Shown in pieces: positions 55,911 through 64,000 of a DNA stretch of 64,000 nucleotides. A program made the position numbers and the translations under genes. Every line of letters starts with the position of its first letter. Positions within the stretch are counted from its first letter, which is position 1. The stretch comes from Chrysoporthe austroafricana (lineage: Eukaryota > Ascomycota > Sordariomycetes > Diaporthales > Cryphonectriaceae), in NCBI GenBank assembly GCA_001051155.2, contig JYIP02000009.1:124001-188000 (forward strand), given 5' to 3'. The notes below the pieces were generated by a model. That model was given only the letters and a program-made list of their open reading frames with translations. It was not told the DNA's origin and ran no database searches.

Positions 55911-58255
55911 TGTTGGATTTGACCGTTAAATATCAAAGTTGATATAGACATGTTTCAAAGACTCCGCGATACTGTTATTACTCTTTGATTGGAAATTAAA
56001 AATCTCAATGGATTCATAATAGTTACTGCTAAAAATATCGTCTGAAATAATTTATAGAATTGAATTTTTGTTTTTCTATATTTACACGATATAAAGCGGA
56101 ATGTCGATTCTCTAGCATGGCTACCCACCGACTCGGTGTTGCGCATATTAGAACATAATGCAATTGAATCCTATACCTATTCAACACATCTGGTACCCCC
56201 GTACGGAAAGGACCAGGCTAGGCAAGAAGGCTTCGTCTTGAGGAATAATGAAGCAGGGCTGATGTTCTCTATTGCTATCTCATAGTACAGTGAGCTGAAT
56301 CTTGAAGATCCAGTTATGCTAGAAGAGAAAAGGTGCTTTCACGACAAGGCAGTGGTATTAAGATACCGACTTTAATCAGCGTTGAGGACATAGGTATTTT
56401 GTTTTCTTAGAATTTAAATGCGTTGTGACGAGACGCAGAGCAACGCTGCATTCTAATAAAATGGTTTTGTTCGTTTTGTTTCGGTGAAAATTGATGCGAA
56501 CTTGATGATTTCTCTGAGCGCTGATACAGATCTAGAGAGGCATTGTCCAATTCCAATAGAGATATCCGGATATATAATATACAGATGCTGGCGGTTGGAC
56601 TTGGGGTCCGATTGTGCAAAAATTGTGAATCCTGTTCCTTGCAGCTCGGGGTTCGCCCTGGTAGCTTCCTAAGCTGAAGCGAGTACGTAGAGTTCAGCAT
56701 CCGGTTTGCACAAGAATATGACGCAGCCGAATACGACGCTCAGCTTACTCGTCTGTATAATTCTTTGATGAGACAGCTGAATGGTTTCCGCCAATGCCGG
56801 ACCCGGTTTGATTGCTCTAAGCGGCGCTGAATCTGATGGTTACCGCTGGCAGAAGTCGAATGTCTAAGAAAAGGGTGCGGACTCATTGAGACGCATTTCG
56901 TGGAAGACCTGAGGCAAGCTCTTGTGCAACTCTTTGGTGTAAACTATTTGGTGAGGAGAGCCTCGTCGTCGAGAATATACTCTGAGGCGGATCCTATTCC
57001 GACTAAAAGTGATCCACAGGTGGCGAAAATTTGAGCTCCTTGTGTGAGCTGAGGAGCATCTTGGAGTTTCGTGAACATGGCACCGTCAGGATCAGCTGGA
57101 GGGACGCCTACTTTGCTTACCCGGGCTAGCCATGCAGTGGTCTCACAGATTTCGTGTCTCAGGGCCCTTTTATAGGTAATAGTCCTGAATAGTTGCAAGG
57201 ATCATTCGCCGAAAACGTCTGCTGCCAAATTTTGCTAAGATACTCGTCTCTCAAACCCAAGTTTAATTCCAGGTTCTGCTGATTTGAGGAACCTAGGTCA
57301 ATTTGTGCTGGTTGCAAACGCAAGCTTTGAAGCAATGGGTCCATTACATTCGTTTTAGTTCGAGTTGAGACACGGCAGTATTCTGCCAATACCGAAGGTG
57401 TTAGCGACGCGAATACAAAACAGAATGCCTCCTTAAGGACACTTGATATTGTATCGCGCCTTTCAGAATTCTTGGGAGGGTAGCTCAGAGTCTCAGAAAA
57501 TTGGCACTCCTGTGGCCATTCCCCCTCCAGACGGTGTAGTAGTATAGTGGTCTTCTTTCCGGCTCGAATCGCTGTGATGTGCTCTCTCATCAACCGCCTT
57601 TGCTATCCCCGGTCTGATAAGGTAGAATCAGAGGTAGATTGAGTCTGCATCATCAGTTACGAAACTATCACCTCAAAACCATAATGCTGGGTAAGGTGGA
57701 GACTTCCCAAGACCTCAACTTAGTGTACAAGCTGATCCGTAATTCTCCAGGATTCTACAACTCAAGATTGTGGCCCCATCGCATACTGATTTGCCTTGTC
57801 GTCGCACCCTTTGATGGGCTCAGGACCCCTGTAGGCCGATATGGCTGACCTTCCTAAGCAATGGTTCTGCGAAGGAAGCAAATATCACACACATGTTTCA
57901 CTTTATAACATTTCGGCGTCAACGGGACCACCAGAAGGGTCGTTTCTGTTCTCTTATCTTTTCATGCAGTTCAGGTTTGGATAATCGATGGGTTTATTTC
58001 TAGCAGTAATCATAAGCCTATTTCGTAACAGGCTGTGAGAGGAATCTAGGTAACGAACGTAGAGTCAGAATGAATGAATGCCTTTCTTTTCGAGAACACT
58101 CCTCCCTGCTTTGCCAATAACTTTCGACATCAGAGCATCTAAGGCATTAAAGTAGGCCGCACGTCCGCGTGCTCCATAACAAGTAAAAATTTATCGAAAT
58201 TTTTCCAAAATTTAACATAAGAATCGAAATATTATGGAAAACGTAGAACTCTACT
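55911..58255. other. AT-rich gene-poor segment
   Basis: 2.3 kb of AT-rich DNA between tRNA copies 1 and 2. The only extended frames are two overlapping minus-strand ones, 57159-57593 and 56944-57198. They read like parts of one decayed coding sequence (separate entry). I could not find the missing 3' part of P450-2 here. Confidence 0.45.
56944..57593 (-). pseudogene. Orphan coding-like segment, possible pseudogene
   Basis: Two minus-strand open stretches (about 144 and 84 codons) overlap near 57160-57200 in different frames, with no GT donor in the overlap to allow an intron. The protein text is not low-complexity (for example LAEYCRVSTRTKTNVMDPLL; ETTAWLARVSKVGVPPADP), but I recognise no domain. 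It could be a frameshifted gene relic or chance. Confidence 0.25.
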
Positions 58256-58336
58256 CTCCCCCGCGTGGGATCGAACCACGAATCTCCCGATTGCTTAGTA
58301 ACAGTCGGACGCCTTAGCCAATTAGGCCACGGAGGA
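58256..58336 (-). tRNA. tRNA-Asn(GUU), 7-nt intron
   Basis: Exon sequence identical to the copy at 55828-55910. The intron after position 37 is CTAAGCA. Anticodon GTT, mature length 74. Confidence 0.93.
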
Positions 58337-58424
58337 TGCTATGCTCACAATATGGCGATGATTGAACTCTATATAGAGCCATATCAAAGTATTAAAACAG
58401 AAAAAGGTTAGAAAATTGAGATTA

Positions 58425-58507
58425 CTCCCCCGCGTGGGATCGAACCACGAATCTCCCGATGATACTTAATAACAGTCGGACGCCTTAGCCAATTAGGCCA
58501 CGGAGGA
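58425..58507 (-). tRNA. tRNA-Asn(GUU), 9-nt intron, third copy
   Basis: Same exon sequence again, with intron TTAAGTATC. It lies 88 bp from the second copy in the same orientation. Confidence 0.93.
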
Positions 58508-60380
58508 TGTTGTGTTTGCAAACTGCAGATATCAACTTCTATGTAGTCACATCTACAAACATCTTTACATTTCGCAACTATTATTGTGCTCTAATATTAT
58601 ATTTAGATACAACAATTCCATAAGACGCGAACAATTGGGTGCGGTCCTTGACCGCGTCTAGCGGTGATACTAGGAAGACAGAACCTAGAACCCAATCTGG
58701 TCGGGATCGGGATATCGGACTGGTATGCGACGAAGAGATTCGCTATAATGTGGTATTGCTTGCTAAATGGTATGCTGGTAGCCATCGGAAGCTGGACGCC
58801 ACCCAGGGGAAAAGAAACACAGAATCACAAGTAGTAGAGGCTAGTATGGGTCAAGCAAGGGTTATCGTTGCCATCGGTGGAAGTATGGAAAGGGCTGACA
58901 TCGCAAATTTTACTCAAGCATGAAATAAGGCTAGACATTATCACCGAAAATTAATGTCCTGTATTGACAAATCTGTCTCTGTGGGGGCGATATTTGCACT
59001 GAATGTCATAGACCTCGCGTCCAGAAGCAAAGTCTTGTAAGGATGCACGCCTGAGGTGCGCTATATCAACCTCAACTGTTATGTTTAATTTGAAACCTTC
59101 TGCCTTGATATCACGCACGCATGAGAGAACAACCTCGGCGACCTCGACGTACGGATCATGTAGTCTCTGACGGCAGGCCACGGTGGAAGGATGCGTCTGC
59201 AAAATCAAAAACCCAAAAACCCAGACGTACAGGGATCTGCATGCGAGGAGGCAGAAGGGTACCCGCTAATATCATTTACCTCTTGAAACCCACTCCACAC
59301 GATGATGCCGAAAGTGACGGACGTTGTTCTTCACTGGCCAGCCCCACATGACTTCTGATTGACTGCTCATCAATATCCCTCGAGTTACTGTTCACCGGAC
59401 TATGAGCTGTAACGTCATTATCATCGGGAGGAACGCTCGAGGGCTGCTCGTCGACCTCTTTAGGCTTCCCTCGTCTCTCTCATGGGTTCTACCCCGTTTA
59501 CCCGTCGGTACCTTCGGCTAAGGGTAAATTTTTGGCGTAAAAATCGTCGGAAGCGGATAAAAGCTCGGCTTTTCGGATCCACCAAGCTGAAGCTCATCGT
59601 TCAGAGGCAGTGCAAGTTACAATTTTATTGGCCGGTGGCCGCGAATTCGGAGCCGTGTTGGAGGTATACATGGTGAATTTTCCAAAAGCAAAAATGCAAA
59701 CATGGACCGTGGTACCGGGGAATTTTCTCAGCTGGTCTACCTTCTTAATCAACATATCCCGCCGCCTAGAGCATCATTTCATTGGCGCTGTCGCTCCTTT
59801 TAGGTTGCGTGAAGATCCATGATCGTGGTTTTGAGTTGATTTTTTGTGAAAAGATGGGAAGGTAGATGTGATACGGGTATCAAGTATTTTGCCCTCGTGG
59901 AAAAAGTCAAGCATATTTATAGGTAGAAAATCCAGGGGTGAAGCGGTCTAGCTCTCGTCACCCCAAGAAAATAGAACCTCGAGATCACAAGGTAAGTGAT
60001 GCCTGCAAAGCCGCCTAAACATGGTCTTGTCTTAGTCGGGGTTTTGGAAATAAAAACTATTCTTGGCGATAGGTACGATGTCGAGAGAACCGTCTAGAAA
60101 TTTTGAAGAATTGGTTTGGGCTAGCCAACCATTCTGCATGAGGAACAACAGATCAGTGGTTAGCTTGCAACAAGATGGCACCCAAGCATCTCCTCACAGT
60201 TGCGGAGCAGATGCGGATTAACACATTCATGAATCAGCCTCATGCCATAGTGAGGAGTGCTGCACAGCTATACCCATGACACAGTCATGTTTTCATATCA
60301 TTTGTGTCTCTTATATTGCCGATAGACCTATACTTAGCGAAGACAGAAAGTCGACCTTCAAAACAGGCTCGCGTGCCTCG
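58508..60380. other. Gene-poor AT-rich segment
   Basis: 1.9 kb without a supported gene. A minus-strand open stretch at 58951-59208 (85 codons, LNITVEVDIAHLRRASLQDF) reads coding-like but has no start context or recognised family. Confidence 0.4.
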
Positions 60381-61242
60381 TCACATCTGAATGCGCCGCA
60401 TCTCAGACAACATCTCTTGGCACAATTTCTTGATATGATCAGGCAGCTCCTGCTCTACTATCCACTCCAGATTCGTCTCCCACCGCGCCCACTGCTCTTT
60501 GATCTCACGTTGACTATATAGAAGTGATCCGCATAAAGTAATCCATTGAGCGGCCGCGGGAGCATGGCCCCGTAACGCCTCAACATCATCGACGACGTCT
60601 AATATAATCTTGAATCAGAACTAAACCTCTGTTAGATAGTATTAGAGGTGCTGTATACTTACTACCTGGAGGAGCATCATGCCATTGAACTCTCCAACCA
60701 CCACGTTGTAGCGTCATCTCAAGGGTGCACTCGCTGAACGCCGACAGATCCTCTAAGCCTGCTTTATGGACCAGCGCTGCAAAGCGGTTGATATTCGTCC
60801 AGTCGTCGCGTTTGCTCTCGCGAAGCCAGTCTAGCCTCGGATCAGGGTCTGGGGCTGGATCGCCATATCGGAGCCGTCTCTCGTCTAGCTCGTACTGTAT
60901 AGAGAACTGCTTCGGGAACATGAGCGTACCCTCATCCTGGCTTGTCTGCAGATCTCGTAGTACGGCCAGGAGCTCGACGAAAGGTTGGTGCGTTTCCGGT
61001 AGCTGCTCGGCCGCAGGCATAATAATGCTTGCAAGGATATCGTCGATGATAGCATTGGCGGATTGTGAATCCTTTGGAATATTGGAGAGCAGAGTCTGAG
61101 CTGCGACTGCCGCGGTAGTGTTGCCGTCTAAATAATTGTGGATAGTTCTGGCATTATCGACGAGTTGCCGCGCTCGCGGGTCGGTCGCGGCGTCATTTTC
61201 AGAGAAATATGTCGCGAAAAACTCGCCGACCGATTCAGCCAT
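60381..61242 (-). CDS. DUF3632-family protein
   Basis: Fungal protein of unknown function. Model 61242-60666 and 60598-60381; 264 aa. The start ATG at 61242 gives MAESVGEFFATYFSEND. An all-helical region follows (DPRARQLVDNARTIHNYLDG, then AIIDDILASIIMPAAEQLP), then WLRESKRDDWTNINRFAALV. The second exon gives DVVDDVEALRGHAPAAAQW and ends EMLSEMRRIQM. The intron keeps phase (G|AC), and the second exon matches how these proteins usually finish, which supports the splice. No catalytic motif is visible. It is isolated in AT-rich DNA right of the cluster and is probably not part of it. Confidence 0.8.
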
Positions 61243-62711
61243 GGTGTAGTCGAACCCTTTCACGTGTGTCGGAAGGAATTGCTGAATGTTGATGCACTGC
61301 TGCAAGTACTGGGAGGGGCGCGCGATACAAATGGATAGCTTGATACTTGGGGACCCAGGTGCGGACATGGCCGTTTAAATACCGTGTCGCCTTGTCAGCT
61401 ACCCAAGGGTACTCGTTGGCCAATGCAAATGAACGAGCTAACACGCTAATAGTTAGTGGGTGGTCAGCTGTAGTATCCTATTTAAAAAAAAAAAAAAAAA
61501 AAAGGCTTCCTAAGGCGTAAGCAAATTTAGAATTACTTAAAGCTTATTTGGTGCATCAAGGGCCCGCGGGGCGAGGCCTCAGGTCTTGGGTGGCTTCATT
61601 TACACATCATGATACGGGTGTGAATAAGCATGCGACCAAAATTAATCGACAAACCAACCACTTTCATAGAGATGTGGCGTCTCAGTCTTACGCCTGGTAC
61701 AAGAAACGAAGCTAATTTGGATTTACACGAAGCTTGTGTTGCATCAAGGGCCTGCGGGGGCGAGGTCTCAGGTCTTGGGGGCTCCATTACCACCCACATC
61801 ATAGTACATATGAATAGGGATGCTATCAAAATCAATCGAGCGAGGCACTTCTCAGCCTTATGCCTGAGATGAAAAACCTCGTCATTACAGCTAGAGGCCT
61901 CAATACTTCTTGGCCTAATCCGACTGACTTGCCTGGGACACATTTGCTGCAAATATTCATATGTGTGGAGTTCAGTAGCTTGACGTAGCCAAATTCAACA
62001 CGCCAGTGACCACCATCGAGGCCGATTAAACTTCAGCCCATTCCCTCACCTCAGCAGCTCGTCTCACCGACTGTGGCATCTTTGTGTATCATGGCCGAAC
62101 GCGGGTTAACCTCTGTAAGTTGCACGATCCCTCTTGTCCATCTCGAAAAAAATTGCCCACGGCCTTCTAACGGACCCAATCTTGGCCAACCACTAACGCA
62201 TTGTCTAAGCTCACAATAGCTATATTCGATATAGTTGTACACGTTAGATCAGATCGATTGTGTTTCATCACTCGACACAGTCGCCTCGGTTGACACCGCC
62301 GTCATCAAAGTGGCGGTGGTGGAGAGATTACTAAGTACCACACCGGTTCTTGATGACTTCTACTCATGTTCTTGACCTTTGGTCTTATCGCCTGGAACGC
62401 CATCCTGTTGGTGGCCAAGCTTCGGCAGGCCCGCGAGCATGTGTATGACCGAAGATAGTGATGACCCTGGTTTGATTCTTGTCATGATATATAGGCCAGG
62501 TGACTCTAGTCCCAGCTACTGGTTTCCTCCACCCTCATCCACAACCTCATCATTTATTGCATCCTTAACGGGCGTGCCCACGTTCAATTTTTGACAATTT
62601 GTTGTAGAACCCCACTACGCTGGTCGTGCCTCTTTATACTGTCGTCGTTTTCACAAACATTCTTACCGGTTCCCCTCCAGAATTTGAGCCTCGACCTGCT
62701 TCCTGTTCACC
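61243..62711. other. Spacer with 190-bp tandem repeat
   Basis: Contains an A20 run near 61483-61503, the diverged tandem repeat at 61521-61870 and the upstream region of the ribonuclease gene. No gene recognised. Confidence 0.5.
61521..61870. repeat. Diverged 190-bp tandem duplication
   Basis: The unit beginning GCAAATTTAG at 61521 recurs from 61711 (GCTAATTTGG). Shared blocks include GCATCAAGGGCC, CTCAGGTCTTGGG, ATCAATCGA/TTAATCGA and TCTCAG-CTTA-GCCTG. Most differences are C/T or G/A. Confidence 0.7.
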
Positions 62712-63459
62712 ATGAAGCTTTTCGCTCTTTCGGTCCTTCTTCTTGCCGGTACCGGGTGTGCCGTACCTCATGCAGCCCATGTGCCTCGAACCAATGTAGA
62801 CGCTACCACTGGATATGACTGCGATGGTAAATCACCTTCTGACACCAATATGTCTCAATATGAACTCTGAGCTGACTCACGATTTCACTCCACAGGTACT
62901 TCTTTTACAGCGAGCTACATAAATCAAGCTATCTCACACGCTACCACTCAGAAGGATGCACAGGATGCCATGAAAAAGGCTGCTCTTGATGAAAACGATG
63001 CATACCACGCGTTTACAGAGCTTCCCGGATGTATGCTCACTGATATAAACCCACCCCATGGCAAGGCCAAACTCAAAGGCTGTAAGTAGTCTCCACTTCA
63101 TAACCACCCAAATACTCTATATACATAGACTTCTCTTCTCTAAAGCGTCAGCATCTGATTATTCTCCAGTCGGGTTCTGCCATCCCAAAGAATTTAAAAA
63201 CCTCAAGGATCCGGCGACGGGCGGCGTCTTGTCATTTCCGAATTGTCCAACTGGCCCGTGGATCGAGTTTCCGCTCATGGCTGATGGCCATACCCTCTTC
63301 TCAGTCAACGTCGCGACAAACACATTTATGCCGGGAACGGCCAATCCCGCGCGTGTTATCTATCAAACCTCCGGATCGACGACCAAGTTTTGTGGCGCTA
63401 TCACGCATTCAAGCAAGACCAAGAAGGGCCAGTTCTTAGAATGCACACCAACTCCCTAG
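62712..63459 (+). CDS. Secreted guanyl-specific ribonuclease, T1/ribotoxin fold
   Basis: Small extracellular RNase-fold protein. Model 62712-62826, 62896-63081, 63170-63459; 196 aa. A signal peptide (MKLFALSVLLLAG, ending near the AVPHAA segment) precedes YDCDGTSFTASYI, the N-terminal hallmark of N1/T1 RNases. Catalytic positions of the family are all present: His in CHPKEFKN, Glu in WIEFPLMADGH, Arg in ARVIYQ and His in CGAITHSS. Six Cys could form disulfides. The C-terminal half is closer in layout to ribotoxins than to T1 (longer loop between Glu and Arg), but it lacks an obvious long Lys-rich loop, so plain RNase versus ribotoxin activity cannot be decided. A role in competition or host interaction is inference. 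Both introns are in phase. Confidence 0.82.
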
Positions 63460-64000
63460 GCATGTTATTAAAGGGAGAGGCAGGCTTGAAGGTTAGGGCA
63501 ATAGGCGCGGGCGTCTGAAGAGGCAGTCGTATAATCAAGACATAGCCTGGCATAGTAGTTAGGCAAACAGCAGAGTAATGCATTTTGCAAAATTACTACT
63601 TTAGTTTTCAGGAAATGGAGGTACTTTATACGTATTATTCTATATTTGAGGACTTTTACATGTGATTTGCTCATGACGGTTGCAACGATATGGAACAGTT
63701 GCCTGAAGGGCTAAGGTAACCTTCGAGACCACGAATCCAATACTTTCCAATAAACTTGAAAATATTAGTCCATCACCCAAGAGTCCGCCCCCATGGGGCT
63801 ACCATTTCGTTAACCTCTCGCTCGCCCAACCAATATGCTGATCTGCTACAAGCTCGTACTGTCGTATTCCCTCATTTCTCCCCCGAGCCCTTTTGCTCCA
63901 GAGCTTCCGAAAGACCTCTAGTGAAGGCAAATCCATCGTGCTGAGCTTCAAGGTCGACGATAATTGGCCATGCTACAAATACGGAGGACAAAAAGCGACA
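63460..64000. other. 3' flank, no gene recognised
   Basis: AT-rich right end of the window. I see no coding signal or repeat. Confidence 0.5.

Noticed and set aside
59482..59822. Short basic + strand frames right of the tRNA genes
   Set aside because: Mutually overlapping in different frames, with no recognisable motif or splice support.

Overview
The window is nuclear DNA of a filamentous ascomycete (Pezizomycotina; Sordariomycetes is my best guess). Genes carry several 50-120 bp introns with gtaagt/gtatgt donors. Core genes match fungal housekeeping families, and the right half carries fungal secondary-metabolism and secreted-protein families. All gene models are hand-spliced from the sequence.

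Left arm, about 0-20 kb, is GC-rich and conserved: a Gap1/GapA-type RasGAP, an Rba50/RPAP1-like RNA polymerase II assembly factor, an Hpc2/ubinuclein HIR-complex subunit, a DEK-C-like acidic/basic nuclear protein, a small C-terminally anchored protein whose 5' end I could not fix, and mitochondrial ribosomal protein uS2m. Spacers are long (up to 4 kb).

From about 19.8 to 23.5 kb is a gene-poor stretch with a decayed Tc1/mariner-type transposase. This marks the boundary between core and accessory DNA.

From 23.5 to 55.8 kb lies a polyketide gene cluster. It holds a 14-TM MFS exporter, a hotdog thioesterase, a Pth11-like rhodopsin-domain membrane protein, an FSH-type (LovG-like) serine hydrolase, a P450, two full-size highly reducing PKS genes facing each other tail to tail, an af380-like alpha/beta-hydrolase (polyketide transferase family) and a second, damaged P450. 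PKS-A (+) is KS-AT-DH-cMeT-ER-KR-ACP with all catalytic motifs visible. PKS-B (-) is KS-AT-DH-(degenerate MeT)-ER-KR-ACP. It needs two compensating one-base frame changes, or two odd introns, to read through, and has Arg for Gly in the DH active-site motif. A plausible reading, which is inference, is a product made of two reduced chains that are released and joined by the two hydrolase-fold enzymes, oxidised by P450s and exported by the MFS protein. No transcription-factor gene is visible inside the cluster.

The right edge, 55.8-64 kb, is AT-rich and rearranged. The second P450 carries a 16-bp tandem duplication that stops translation, and its remaining 3' sequence ends against a tRNA-Asn gene. 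Two further tRNA-Asn(GUU) genes follow, with identical exons but different tiny introns. Then come a DUF3632 gene, a 190-bp tandem repeat and a secreted T1/ribotoxin-fold ribonuclease gene.
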